DNA from: Gaeumannomyces sp. JS-464
Lineage: Eukaryota; Ascomycota; Sordariomycetes; Magnaporthales; Magnaporthaceae
Length of the DNA stretch: 64,000 nucleotides
Direction of reading: 5' to 3'
Assembly: GCA_002197995.1 (NCBI GenBank)
Contig: NGZR01000002.1
Span: forward strand, 4,154,001 to 4,218,000
Made by a program: the position numbers and the translations under genes. Shown here one piece after another: positions 33,122 to 46,500 of the stretch (position 1 is its first letter; every line of letters begins with the position of its first letter). The notes beneath the pieces were generated by a model. That model had not been told where the DNA came from and ran no database searches. It was given only the letters and a program-made list of their open reading frames with translations.

Positions 33122-35581
33122 ATGGCTCCGCGCGCCGAGGGCAGCCAATTGAAGCGGACTCGGGTATGTCGTCACCATCGTCTTCTGCTGGGACTCACTC
33201 TAGGCACCACCTCCCGCCTGCCATGGCCAAACGCATGAACCCGCTGCATCTTCTAACTGCCGTATTCCAGGGCTCTCCCTCTGCCGACGCCGAGCTCGAA
33301 TCGTTCAAGAAGCCGCGCCGCTCGGAGCGCATCTCGCACAAACACGGCGACGCCCCCGACGGCCACAAGACGCCCGTGTCCCACAAACAGCATCTACCAT
33401 CGCCCGTCACCCATTCCACCACCGACGATAGCCTCCAGTCCTACAAGGAGGGCACTGTCACCCCGCCCGAGGGCCGCCCTAGCCAGGTCGTACACCGTTC
33501 GCCCGAAGAGACGCTCTCTCTCGCGCAAAACTCGCTGGTCCAGCAGGGCTTCTCGTCGCCACTGAACGACACCCAGGCCCTTCCATCACAGCTGGTCGAC
33601 CCCCATGCCGCACTGTCCGACGAGGTCGAAGATGAAGTGAAGGAGGGCGTCTGGGGCTACATATTCCCCTTGGACACGAGGTACGGCGGCCGCTGCATCG
33701 TTCTGCGCAAGCGCGGCTCATGCCCTCCCAAGGACGGCGAGGATGAGCACAAGGATGGGGATAAACTGTGCGACAAGGCGAAGAAGGGTAAGGACAAGAT
33801 ACTTCCTAGCAACGGGCATGAGAGCTCTGGACTAGATCTAACTTGCGGGGAAAACCAGGTCTCCCCTCTGGCGGATATCTCATTGGCAGGCATCCGGAAT
33901 GCGGTAGGTTATGGATTCCTTCGCCCTCATCCGCGTAACCTTGGTGGAATACGGTGTGTGTGCTAACATGAAACTCGCAGACATCGTTGTGGACGACCCG
34001 ATTGTCTCCAACCGCCATTGCTTGATATTTGCAGAGCACAAGGGCAATGACTCCGTTGTGGTGCTTGAAGACCTCTCGAGCAATGGCACGTTTGTCAATG
34101 AGGCCATCGTCGGGCGCAACCAGCGCAGAGAACTCCAGGAGCAGGACGAGATTGCTGTCAAGGACAGGGCTCGCTTCATTTTCCGCTACCCCAAGTCCCG
34201 CTCCACCAGCAAATTTGCCCAGCAGTATACGCTCCTTGGGAAGCTCGGCAAAGGCCACTTTGCCGAGGTTTTTGCCTGTGTTGAGAAGTCATCCGGCCAG
34301 CGTTATGCGGTCAAGGTGTTTTCCAAGACCCCGGGGTGGAGGAACACAGCTCCAAATCCGAGGGGCTGCAGCTCGAAATCGCCGTGCTCATGGGAGTGAG
34401 CCACCCCAGTGTCTTGTGCCTCAAGGACACTTTCAACGAGCCGAAGGCTGTCTACCTGGTTCTCGAGCTGGCCCCCGAGGGAGAGCTGTTCAACTTCATT
34501 GTGGAGAAGCAGAAACTCAGCGAGTCTGAGTCGCGCAAGCTCTTCTCCCAGCTCTTCCATGGCGTGAAGTATCTGGTTAGTGCGAATCCAAACCCCCATC
34601 CGATATCACGTGCCTCGCCTCATTCTCGCTCGCACTAACCTGGCTTGGTTTTGTAGCATGATCGAGGAATCGTGCACCGGGACATCAAGCCCGAGAATAT
34701 CCTACTTATGGACCGGGAGCTGCACGTTAAGCTTGCAGATTTTGGTCTCGCAAAGATTATCGGGGAGGAGTCCTTCACGACGACACTTTGCGGAACGCCA
34801 AGCTACGTTGCCCCGAGATTCTTGCCGATAATCGGCACAGGAGGTACACCAAGGCCGTCGATATCTGGTCTCTGGGCGTTGTGCTATATATCTGCCTGTG
34901 TGGGTTCCCGCCATTCTCGGACGAGTTGACCTCGGAAAGCTTCCCATACAACCTCTCGCAGCAAATCAGGACGGGCCGATTCAACTACCCCTCGCCTTAC
35001 TGGGATTCGGTTGGCGATCCAGCATGTAAGCTATTCCCCATGCGCATTCACATCCCATGTTTCTCCGCTAAACCTTTTTCATAGTGCACCTGATCGACAA
35101 CATGCTTGTCGTAGACCCGGAGAAGCGCTACACGGTGGACCAGTGTCTCAGCCACCCCTGGATGACCCAGAGCGGGCCCTCGGTCAACGATAGCACCGAC
35201 GGACTCGTTGGTGGACTCGCCGGACTCGAGGTCAACCGTCGTGGGATGGTGCGTGAGCGAACCCTTCTCGCATCAATAAACACCGTCCAAGTCACCAAGG
35301 TCCCCGCAAACGGCCGCCGGAAGAACCAGGAGACAGTGAAGGTGTTCAAGAAGAATCCCACCGACAAGACGGCAGGCGTTGGGCCTTCCAACGGCGGCCC
35401 GAGCAGGGAAGTCAGACCCTCTGAGAACCGCGATCCCGGGGAGTTCATGGAGGTTGGTGGCAAGGGTGATGAAGCCCTTTTCGCCCACGACCCGACCAGC
35501 AACTACCCGTCGGCAGACATCGGTGAGGAGAAGGCCAAGACCAAGGCCGCCAAGGGAAAGGGTAAAGGCAAGGCTCGCTAA
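33122..35581 (+). CDS. FHA-domain checkpoint kinase (CHK2/Rad53/Dun1 type)
   Basis: This is a Ser/Thr kinase of the DNA-damage checkpoint. Exons are 33122-33163, 33271-33903, 33981-34575, 34657-35025 and 35085-35581. The FHA domain runs from [22 protein letters not shown] through [24 protein letters not shown] to [17 protein letters not shown], with its conserved Gly-Arg, Ser-x-x-His and Asn. The kinase domain begins [16 protein letters not shown] (ATP loop) and AVKVF. Catalytic [14 protein letters not shown] and the activation end GTPSYVAPE follow, then [19 protein letters not shown]. The tail is Lys-rich ([16 protein letters not shown]), a plausible nuclear signal. The frame breaks near 33865, 34333 and 34812, each repaired by one C or G. 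A single N-terminal FHA suggests Chk2/Cds1 or Dun1 rather than two-FHA Rad53. Confidence 0.93.
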
Positions 35582-37508
35582 GTGCGGCCGACAAGAGAGC
35601 TTCTATTGTTCGAGCCAATGATCACAGTCATCCCGCTCTCACCCTCAGCTTTTGTTTGGCGTTGTTGGGGTTAATTAGGGCTTCCTTATTATACTTGTTT
35701 TTTTTTTCCTTTTGCGAGATTCCGGCGAACTTTCTTCGAGAGAGTCTCGTGCTTTCTGACAGAGGATGTGAGTTCAGTTCAATCTATCTTTTTTATTGGT
35801 TGGTGGATGCGGTCAGACTCTTCTCTTCAATATTCGGGGTTTCGCTATCTTCCTTTGGTTTCTTCTGCTGTTCCTGTTTCTCTTTCTTCTCAACCTAAAA
35901 AGGAGTTAGTGTACAAATAACTTGTCATCAGTGTCGCCGATGTCGGGCACAAAGCATAACTAAGGGGGGTGGAATTTGGGCAAGAGTTCAGAGATCTGTT
36001 CCTTGTGTGGACGGATAATGGGCATCATAGGGAGCTATACTGGAGGAACACATAGGGAACCTTTGTCATCCATTGGGCACCTCACCACGGTGTCGGCGTA
36101 GGTAGATAGGAAATATATTTAGGCTAGATAATCCATCCTGTCCCGTGCCTCTGCCCATGATCTTGACGATGGCTTGTGCTTGAACCTCAACCGCACCTTT
36201 TCCGGTCTTCCCATACGCTGTTTATATTCACTATCATCCCTTCATCTCAAAGTTTCACATGTCAACTGGGCTAAGCGTTCCTGTTCTATCCGCGCTAGAT
36301 CTCATAGCACTCAAGGGAACATCCCAACACAACGCCCCCCTTATAACCCATGTGGTCACCCAAATGCGTTGACGTGTTATGAACTGGGCGCATACCCTGT
36401 CCACCCGCACAGTTCTCCTGATTCAAGATGAGCTACTGCTTGTGTATTTGGACTGCCATCACTGGCATCGCCTCCCACATCGCCCGTGGGCCCTCAACTA
36501 CCTAATCATATCCATATCCAAGGCCTCGAACCGACACCTCCCGCCTTATCGCATCTAATGTAATGTGAGGTGCACCATTTGGTGTTCTCCAGAGGGCTCA
36601 ATGAAACACTTGAGCCCGGGCTTTCAAGAGGCAGCGAGATACGCCCTTTCATTTGGCATCTCACTAGGGTGGAAAGGGGATAAGTGTGCAAGACCTTTAG
36701 CCAATGTTTCCAGAGTGTGATTAAACATGGAGGCAGGTGAAATATACCTATGCCTCGTGAAGGAAAAGAAGAGGGTGAAAATCCAATCCGAGCCGAACAA
36801 AAAAAAAAAAAAAAAAACATAACAAAGCGCATAGTCGTTTGAAATCAGAGTCGAGCCGCCGTCGTGTTATCCCGTTTTGAACGAAAAAAAAAAAAAAAGA
36901 AAAGAAAGGCTATCCACAAACCCCGATACTCGTACCAAAGCCCACGCCCTGCTCTTGGCCACGTCTGCAGTCGTACCATCGTGTTTTCGTGTTTACCATT
37001 TCTTGCATGAACGAAAAGGCGCCCGTGCGAGTGTGTTGCAAAGTCGCAGCGGCACACCACCACCCAAGGAGATCTTGACGTGCGTGAATCCCCATAAAAG
37101 CATAAAAACAGAACCGCCGCCCACTGTGCGTGAATGAATAAGAGAAAGGCGATCAGGTAGAGGGAAACAGGAGAAACAAAAGAAAGGAGAGGGGCTCATG
37201 AGCTGAATAAACCAAAAGTAAAAGCAAGCCCAGGGGGCAAAGGTGATGGGGAATGAGGACAAAAACATTACACGCGCGATCGCGCGAGATTCTCAACGAA
37301 TACAGGTAAAAAGAAATATATAGAATGGTGTTTGAAGCGTGTTTTACCCTATGTCCTTCAGGCCAGAGTCCCATTGCTGGCAGCACATTCCCGGCCGTGG
37401 TGGGACATGTCCTACCGATTATTTTCATGGACAGCTGGCTGAGAGCGGCCTCCACCGTGGCCGCGGACCACCACGGCCGAGCCTCCACAGTTGGCCCAAC
37501 CCATAGCC
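35582..37508. other. Convergent intergenic region FHA kinase / ArfGAP
   Basis: This unusually long (1.9 kb) convergent spacer is AT-richer than its surroundings. It contains A19 at 36799-36817 and A15 at 36884-36898, with T-rich tracts near 35698 and 35790. It may include a long 3' UTR. I see no coding or RNA gene. Confidence 0.5.
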
Positions 37509-40500
37509 CTACCTCTCAGGAATGGGTGATTTCGCAAGTCGGCCTCCGGCACTAACCCGCTTCTGCAGGCGCGCCTCGCGCTCGCGTGCGAGTTTTTCAG
37601 CTGACGACATGGCCGCTGGCGTCGAGCCAACCCCGTCTTGGGTCGCGTTTGACGACAACGATGACGACGACGCGCCGGGGGCGGCTGCGGTACCGCCTCC
37701 CGACGATTGGCCGGATGCGGCTGTCGACACGGCTATGGCACGACCGCGCTTGAGTTCCAGGTAGTGCTGTGCCGCAAGGCTGAGCGGGAAAGCAGGCATG
37801 GTGGTCGGGATCTCAGCGCCGTTCTGGATCAGCAGCTCGGCGACGGGGAAGGGCGTCGGCTTCTCCGGTTCAGCTCGCGACGCCGGGATCGGCGAAGGCG
37901 AGGGCGGAGCGGGGTTTGCAGCAGCCAGGGCTAAGAATATGGCGTGCGTGCCGCGAGACTTGTCTGTGACGTTGGGGTTGGCTTTGAGTGCCAGGGCATA
38001 GATGATTTGCTGGATCTCGTTCTTTTTGATGGCGGCGAGAAGCGTTTCGTCAGGCGTGGCGTAACGAGATAGCGTCGTTGAGATGGGCTCCACGAAGGCC
38101 CGGTCGACATACTTTGCCGTGATGAACCTCAGCCGCTGCTCCCTGGTCGCGTGGGCGCCGGGCTTCGCCGAGTGGTCCAGCTTGGCCTCCCATACCATGT
38201 TTGCCACGCGGTTGCCAACAAGCATCAGCAGCTCGACGATGTCGGGGGTGAACGAGGTGATGTCGAGCGTTAGGGAACGGATCTTGCTGATGTGCGTGCC
38301 GAGCGACCGGTGGATGCCGCTGCACTCAATGCACAGGATGATGCCCAGGTTTATAGACACCCACTCCACCTTGGAGCTAGAGCCGCAGTCGGCGCACCAG
38401 AGGTTCCCTTGGTCGCTCTCGCGCAGCGCCTGGAGCAGCTTGTCGGGGTTCTCCTCGCCGCTGCCGGCAGAGCCAGTCCTCCGCATCGCCGGCACGCTTC
38501 CCACCGTAGTACGGCGGGCCGGGATTCCCGAAGCCATCGAGTTGTTGTGTGCGTGGCCATGGCCGACCGAAGGACTCTTACCCGTGAGAATAGACCCGAT
38601 GTCCCGTCTGAAGCTGGCACTCTGGTCTGCGGGCGCCTGCGATGGCTTGTCTCTCAGGCCTCGGCCCTCCACGGCGCTCTGCAGGGCGTTGTTGATGGCG
38701 TTGATCCAGCTGTTCATGTCCTCCTCCGACGTGGCTTGGTACACCCTCTTGAACTGGGGCGTGATGACCTCGAAGCAAAATCTCCTCTCTGCATTTCTGG
38801 CCTCTCGCACCGATGCCATGCGGAGGTCGATGGGATCCATATGCAGATCCAGCTTTTGCTTCCAGTTGCTGTACTCGGAGAGTTTGCCTTGATCCAGCAC
38901 AATCCAGAACCTGTACGACAAGAACCGTGTTAGCTCCAAGGACACGCATAAAGATCGGAGAAAGAGACAGGGAGGGTGATGGCGCACTTATGCCAGCCTT
39001 GCTTGTTGAGTGCGGCACGAGGATCGACGTGGCCACCAGGTCGGCTCAGAGACCACAAGAGCCCCTCCTTCCTCTGCGTCGCATTCTTCTCAGAGCCGGT
39101 CATCTGGCTGGGATCCCTCTCTTCCAGGTCGCGAATGCCCTTGAACTTGGACGGAGCGGGAGGACTTCCCACGCTCACGTTCGAGTGACCGAGGCTGCCT
39201 GGTGACCTGGAGAGGTCGCCGACGACGGTGCTGGCAGATGAACTGCTTGTTGGCATCATGCGCAGCTGCGAGCCTGTGCTGTCCGCCCGCCCGAGCTCGG
39301 ATTCGGAGCCCGAGGGGTTGCCGTTCGAAGGCGTCTGGACGCTCATCGACATAGTGGCTGCCAACGGGGTCTCGGGCTCAGCCGGCGCCCCGTTGCTCTT
39401 CTCCAGCACCCGGCGCTTCTCCTCTCTCTCGCGCCTCTGATACTGATACTCCTTATCTGCTACTTGCACCTCATTGGACAAGGCTTCTAGTTGCGGCAGT
39501 AGGGCCTCGATCTTCTTGCCTGTTGCCAAGAAGGACTTGGTCTGCGCGTCGGCAAACTTGGTCAGGTGGGAGAGCACTTCTTGCTCCTTGCGACCGCCTG
39601 AAAGGTCCTGCATGAATGAGGAGTAGTCGAACCGCTTGAGTTCAAAGTTGCGCCGCTTCCCCTGGTACTTGTTGTCGCTCTCGGCAAGCTTCTTAGTCTT
39701 GACAGATCCTGGCGCTGGCCCAGGTATTTCCCGACATATGCGTAGTAGTCCTTGCTTTCCTCTTCGAAGTCGCGCTTCTTGGCCTCGGCCTGCTTGATGT
39801 CCAGGGTGTACAGCTTGGTTAGGGGCTCAATAATGATCCTCTGTAGGTTCAGGGCGTTTTGTCTCTCGTAGTGCAGAATCTCGCGCGCGATTTTGTCGAA
39901 ATAATGCTCGATAGCAGGCCGCACAGCATTGGCGTTAGTGATTGAGGCCTCCTTTAGGGAGTCGATCATGCCTATAAAAGCATCGTTGGCCTCGACCTGG
40001 GCTGCCTGAGCCTGCTCAGCCTTCTTTATGATTCGCTTCATCTGCGTGCGCATGTTGCCCGTCTTCTGCTCCAACGCCTTGATGGTGGCCCTGAAAACCG
40101 GCCCGTCGTCGGTTACGGCCACATCGTCGCCTGGTCTGGGGCACGATACGTCGACCTTGACCGGTTCGGCCAGGGTCGACGCCGTAGGGGGCGGTGGTGG
40201 CGTATCGCTCACGGGCTCGTGTACCACAACGGTCCGCGGGGAGGCCGGCTCATTGATGTCAACGGCACTAATCCTTGATTCTACTGACTGTGTCGACGCG
40301 ACCCGAATCTTAGGCGGGGCGTGAAGCAGGAAGTGGGGGACCGGAGAGTTCGGCTGGCTCATATAACCTGCCGAGTCTGGAGCAGATCCTGGTCAGCAGG
40401 CAAGGTCGCGGCGGCGAAAAAGCCATACGGAGAGAGGCAAAACATACTTGCTACCCAAAACGAAAAACTGGCAAGGGTGACCAGCCGGTGGCCGCGCTGG

Positions 40501-41388
40501 TCGTACTCGACAAACTGCGGCGCACATAGTCAGCAGGGAACGACGGGAGGAGAGCAGGGAGCTCGGCGTGTACGACGCATTCTGCACGAGCACAAGAGTG
40601 GGCGGGTATGACATACACTACACGAGTTTCGCCAGCCTCCACCCCTATCCTCAGACGTCTTGGGGGTTTCCATGTCCAGGGCCACTCAAATGTTATCGAG
40701 GGGCTGCCGTCGGTGGAGTAGTCCCCAACGAGCTCAACGTTGGCGTTCTTATGTAGGTTCGGGTCGGCGTGGAACTCCCTCGTCACCAGATTCTCGACCT
40801 CTCTGGAAGTCGAGGCATAGACAAAGGTGAGGTTGTTGACATGAGTGTCTGTCGTGGCTGGACTGGCGATGCCGTCAGCCGCCCCGGCCGCCGGGGGGCT
40901 TGGCTGGGCCGCCGAGGCCTGAGTCTGCCGTATAATAAAGTTGAAAGTAAACTGGAGCTCGTCATCGTTGGAGAGCTTGAGTAAGAAGTTCGGCCCGGAG
41001 GACTGCAGCGTCTCGGTATCCTAGAGGGAGCGCGGCGTATTAGCAGCCGAGACCCGGGGAAGCCATGAGGAAAAAAGTTGGCAGGCGGGCAGCGCACCAG
41101 AACGAATTCAACGGGGGAGTTGTCTCCAAGAGGACGGGTTGCGCTTAGTCGGCTCGCGGGGAATGCATTGGGAACTATGTTGATCGAGGAGCGTTTGCGA
41201 GGCGAGGTGACGACGATAAGACGAGATGGATACTGTAGAGGCGGCGGTATATGCGTCAGTAGGATGCGAATGCCGGGATTAGTAGGCTGTGCCAGGACTA
41301 GGATAGGCACAAGCAAGCACTCACATCGATTCTGGTCGCGGAGATACAGCGCCGCGGCCTCGTCGGGCCGGCTCGAGACGTTGCCCAT
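37509..41388 (-). CDS. BAR-PH-ArfGAP protein (Csx2/ACAP-like) with extended N-terminus
   Basis: This GTPase-activating protein for Arf acts on curved membranes. Six exons (41325-41388, 41098-41232, 40619-41020, 40448-40514, 38988-40367, 37509-38910) give about 1150 residues. The N-terminus MGNVSSRPDE fits the N-myristoylation consensus. A beta-rich module follows (NFLLKLSNDDELQFTFNF, FVEYDQRGHRLVTLASFSFWVAS). The BAR-like helices are FRATIKALEQKTGNMRTQMKRI to YYAYVGKYLGQRQ. The PH domain (SEKNATQRKEGLLW to NSWINAINNAL) is interrupted by intron 5. The ArfGAP finger has the CxxC-x16-CxxC zinc ligands (CADC...CIEC) and the family HRSLGTHISKIRSLTLD. The C-terminus carries ankyrin-like segments. 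The frame breaks near 41215 (a CT repeat) and 39710. Confidence 0.9.
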
Positions 41389-41628
41389 GTTGGAGGTCGA
41401 GGGGGTGGTCGACGGCTACAGACGGACTAAGGTGCCGTGGCCCCTGGCTACCGAGGAGACAGGCGAGCAGGCGAGCAAACACCGAAGCGCAAGAGCGCCG
41501 GTGAGATGGGGGCGACGGGACCTCAGCAAGGCCGAAGGGGCGAATATGTATGCGACTGCGGCGGCGGGTGTTTGTGGTTGGCGAGGTTTGGGACGAGGCT
41601 GCGGGAGATGGTCGGTCGCACACCAGCA

Positions 41629-41664
41629 GGCGGGCGGGCGGGCAGGCAGGCAGGCAGGCGGGCA
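41629..41664. repeat. GGCG/GGCA tetranucleotide microsatellite
   Basis: About nine tetranucleotide units (GGCG then GGCA) lie in the ArfGAP upstream region. Confidence 0.85.
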
Positions 41665-41974
41665 GCGGGCGAGGTGTTTGGTCTGGTGTTGGGCCCTGTT
41701 CCTGCGCCCTGGCTCCGGCGGGGTCGGTACGTCAGGGTATGTGGTCACCTACGTTCACCAGCCGCCCAGCAGCAAGCAGGGTCCCCACAGCACACGACAC
41801 GAGGGCTGATCATGCAGACCACCCGACGACATTGATATGTATCCCGAGATGCCATGCGTGGTACTTTCGCACGAGGCGGGAGCTAGGTATCGATGAATCG
41901 CACGGAAGTAGGAAAGCCACACCCCCAAAAGAGATGTGGTGCCAAATGGTCAAATGAGAGAGACAAAACCACGG

Positions 41975-42003
41975 AACAAACAAACAAACAAACAAACAAA
42001 AAA
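41975..42003. repeat. CAAA tetranucleotide microsatellite
   Basis: Six CAAA units ending in an A run lie in the same divergent promoter region. Confidence 0.85.
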
Positions 42004-43525
42004 GGCGGAGAAGGTTCCATGTTTTCGCGCCCACCCACTTGATGTTGGCATTTCTAACAGCCAAGGCCTACTCGCTCGGTTGCTTTACTCAACCGTGCGT
42101 GGCTGAGCAATGAAAGAGCGATGACACGATGATGAGGGCTATGCTGCCCACGCCGCTTGTGTGCCTATCCTGGCTCCTGGCTGTATTTCACTATTACACA
42201 CAACTCTAAGCCTTGGCCGAGATACGATGTCCGCAGCAGCAGTTTTGCAGAACAAGCCCCGAGAAGTAAGGCAGCGGCATATCTCTGTGGAACAAGCGCC
42301 GGCTCCCGGCGACACACAGCATTTTTCTAGTACCTGCCCGGAGATCGTCTACGTCCGGAGTTTCCAAACGTGCCGCCTTGGATTGTCCGTGAGACCAATA
42401 AAATACGGGCGCCTTGTGGCTGTTTCGAAGTTCCGCAAACTCGCTACCTGGCGCATCATCTAGTTTTTTTTCGCTGGGACATCGCAAGTGGATGCCATGG
42501 CTGCGACTTTGAGATTACGTTGCATGGAGGCCGGAGAAGAGGCTCAGTAGCTGTGCAGTATCACCCTGGAGAGTTTGCTATTAATGGATTCTTCTCCAGA
42601 TGCCCTCTCTCTATTCCCGTTAAGCTCAATACCTTGGCCATCGGGTTTTTAAAGCCCTTGCCACTTTGAACTGTGCGAATGTACCATTTATAGATACGCC
42701 GCTCCCATATCCCCTGCGTCTGAGCTGCTTTAAGAGGGTAGGCCGGCGTGCTCACTGGCCCGTGGCAGAAAAAAAAAAGAAGCACAGAAACAAACAAACG
42801 GGAGAAGGCGTGCGTGCGGCCAAGCGTCATCTGCTCGACCAACACGAGCAGCACTGCGCTTCTTTGATATTGTTGGCCGACGATGGTTTATGGTGTGTGG
42901 CAAGGGATGGCAGTGCTCGTCCCGGTTCTAGTCCAGGGGCCAATTTGGGCCGTCTGGCACCAAAAGTGACCTCTTGGCAGCGACCATGCGCAATGGATCA
43001 ACGGATCTCCTCTAGTCTGGGGCCCGGCTATGTGCGTCTCCCGAGCCTGTGGCTGTCGCCTGTCTTTCCTCCTGGCGCCAACCGCAGACAGGGAGCAACG
43101 GAGGGAGGCTCAGTGGGACGTCTGCTGAAATCCCCTCGCGGCCAATTTGATTTGATCCCATTTGACCTGATGCAGCCCGGGTCACTCGCGCACGCACGCA
43201 CCGAACACACCAGACGGTCTGGCCCACCCCGAACCCCCCGTCGCTCATATGACGTTGCGGTCGTGGCCAGCCCAACGTTCGATCCCCGACAAGCACGCTC
43301 AAACTGCTGCACCCCCGTTTCTGCCCACGTTCGGCTCTGCCCAATTTCGCCCTCGCCGCCGCCGCATTAATTTTTGCTGTATCCTTTTTTTTTGCTGCCC
43401 GCTGACCGACGAACGCCAGGCGTCGCTGCTCCCCATGCTGAGCAATCCTGCCTGGTCTGCGGCAACCAGACAGCGATTTCCAACCCCGACCGTCGCTCGC
43501 CAATCCCCGCTGCCCGTCCTCAGAC

Positions 43526-46500
43526 ATGTCGACGGCGTCTAGAAGCTCGTGGAGGCCCTCCAGGCGCCTGAAGAGCCTCCAGGATGGCGACCGCCGCCTC
43601 TCGAGGGCCGGCTCGCGCGCCGCCCAACCCGCCGTCACCCCCGACGAGGCCTACACTTACGCCCTCCGCATCGCCTACCTGCACTACCTCCTGCAGCCCA
43701 AAAAGAAGCGCAAGGAATACGTCAAGCTCCAGCGCCCGCAGTCCAAAGTCTACAACTCGAGCGTCACCGAGCTGATGAAGGAGCTCACGGGCAGCTCCAG
43801 CTCCAACGTCAAGCTGCCGCACAGCTTCCGTGTCTCCCTGGAGAAGAGGATGGAGGGCGTACTCAGGGGCATCGAGAAGATGCCCGGCTTTGGCGACGCT
43901 GCCGTCAAGCGCACCTTCGGCGAGGCGTACACAGCATTTACCGCCCAGGACTTTCGCAAAACCATTGACAAGGACCGCAAGCTCGAGCCTCTGATCCTCA
44001 TCTTCTACACCGCTGCGAGCAAAGCCCAGAGCCGTGCAAAGGCTCCTGATGACCACACTTGGAAGGTCTTGGTGGACAGGCACCTTGCCCTGTTCGTCAG
44101 GCTTGTCATAGCCATCCTTCGCGACCACGGCAGCGACAAGGACAAGCCCGAGCTGTTCAATCGCCTGACCACCCTCGAGAAGAAGCTCCTCACAAACGAT
44201 CAGGACCTGTACCTCGACACGGGCCAGGAGGGGGAGCACAAGTTCGTCGAGGTTGACATCCCCACACGCACGAAGTCAAGGACATGCCCATGGTGCAGTT
44301 TGTTGCTACAGTCTTCGCTCGTGACCTGGTTGCCGTCCAGGCAGACATAGACACGAACCGTCCGCTCTGGACCGAGGAGAATGCGCTAAAAGATGTCAAG
44401 TCATACCAACACCGGCTGAACGCCAATATGAACGGTGCGCTGCGGCGGCAGGACTTTGATGTGGACGAGGGCTACGAGGAGTGGAAGAAGGCAGAGGGGC
44501 CTCTTCTTTCGCAGGTCATGCTCGAAATCCTCAAGGCCAGGCCTGAGCTGAGCAAGACCTCGACGGCCACCCTCGACAGCAAGCCACTACCCGGCCGGCC
44601 ACAATCTTTCTACAGCGAAGACCAGGCATACGCGGACCTTGGGAGAATGGTCACGAGTCCCGACAGCCTCAACACCTTCAGTTTCGACCAGGCAATGACC
44701 CTCGGATCTGTGCCTACCGACGACACATCCAGCATACGAAGCGTCGATGAGCCGCATTACACGTTCATCCCGCCCGAGCCGAGGGCATACTACAAGCAAG
44801 TCGTCCAGCAGACAATCCTCCACGACGTCCTGCATCCGGACCAGTCCACCCCGTGCTTGACAATGTCGGCACAGTCCGAAGCATTGTTGGCCGAGCTGGC
44901 TGTGCATTGGAGGCTGCCCCAGTTCAGTCGCCAGATAGCGTTCCTCGAGGTCGTTACGCAACAGTTCCTGGACAAAGAGTTGTCAATCGAGGAGCTCAGC
45001 TCGTCATTTGACTTCGCCAAGGAGGTGGCGCCCGATACGAAGAAACCGCCACACATACAAGACTATGCCAGCCGCCTCGTCGATATACCTCGAAGCCGGT
45101 GGTCTCTGCCGGATACGTCAGCCTACCAACAAATGCTGCATAAGCTCAACGATGCGCTACTGCGCGACATACTCGAGCTCCTCTCCCACTGTTACGAACC
45201 CAAGCCGCCCTCGATTGGCACTGTTCTCATGTTCTTGATGAACAATGTTCATGGCGATGACGCCTTCTCGCAGCGCACCGAGGATGCAGAGGAGTACGCC
45301 CAGGCCCTGACGGAGGTTCTTCGCAACGCAGCAGCTTCGACGTATAGGTCGTATTTGGACGCGGAGCTACCCGAAAGCCAGGAGGAATGGGACTTCAGCC
45401 ACGTTGTCAAGCTGGGCCAAAAGGTGGTCGCCGTCTGCGAGAAGGTCCAGAAGCGGTATCGCAAGAACCCCGAGATCCTCGGCGTGTCGCCGTTTGGCGT
45501 CTTGGTGGATACAATATTCCCGACGTTCGAGCAGGACGCAAGCGCGATTATTCAGCGCATAATACAGGTGGCACGGGAGCGGAACGAAGAGGTACATGTC
45601 CAGGATGGGTTCGACCTCTACAAGGAGCTAGTCGAGATTCGCAAAATGCACGTCAAGTCGCTCCCCGGGAAACCGTTCGCCTTCTCCATCGAAGGCCTCC
45701 TGGACGAGTTCGTGTGGCGATGGATCAAAACGGCCGAGGAGAGAATGCAGGACTTTGTCGAACAGGCAGTCAAGCAGGATCAGTTCCAGGTCAGGTCCCT
45801 GAACCCCGACAGCATCCCTTCGGACGAGGAACGTCACAGCGTGTCCATCATTGATATATTCGCCATGTTCAACCAGACGGTTGACCAAGTGTTCCAGCTG
45901 GGATGGGACGACGACGTTCACCACGCCCGCTTCATGACGGCCCTGGCTAGGGGCTTTGCGGCCGGGATCGGGCGGTACTGTGAGCTTGTCGAGCAGAAGT
46001 TTTCCAGAGAAATGGATCGGCAGACAGCACAGGAGGCGGCAGCGGCAAGTAAAACTACCCAGGAGCGGTTTATGCAATATGCAAAGGATGCTCTCAGCGC
46101 AAAGGAGAAGGTCGAGCCTTTCCAATTCTATCCAGAGGTTAGTCGTAGCCCAATCCTAACCCCCAAATCCTCGACAAGGCTGGAGGAGTACATGACATGT
46201 TCCAGGACCTCTCGGCTAAACACAGATATTCGGCTCTTGGCTTGCTTTCTTAATAGTCTTTTGTCAAGTTGAACAACATCGAGTATGCCATGCAGGCTCT
46301 CGACAAGCTCGAGAAAACGGTAAACGCAGACGGGTGCGCCGAAGTGTTGCAAAAGGCAGATGGGCCAATGCAGCATTTCCAGAAGTCGGCCAAGTACGTC
46401 TTTACCGTCAAGATAGTCGAGGCCGAGGACCTCAAAGCATGCGACCCCAACGGAACTAGTGATCCGTACGTCGTGCTGTGTGACGAGTACCAGAAACGGC

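Larger units (their letters stand above)
41389..43525. promoter_or_regulatory. Divergent promoter region ArfGAP / UNC-13-like
   Basis: This is 2.1 kb between divergent starts. It contains a GGCG/GGCA microsatellite (41629-41664), a CAAA repeat (41975-42003) and a C/T-rich leader just before the plus-strand start. The open frames here are compositional. No conserved gene is recognised. Confidence 0.5.

Noticed and set aside
42666..43370. 234-codon plus-strand open frame before the UNC-13-like gene
   Set aside because: Its composition is typical of GC-rich leader DNA, and several overlapping frames of similar length exist on both strands.
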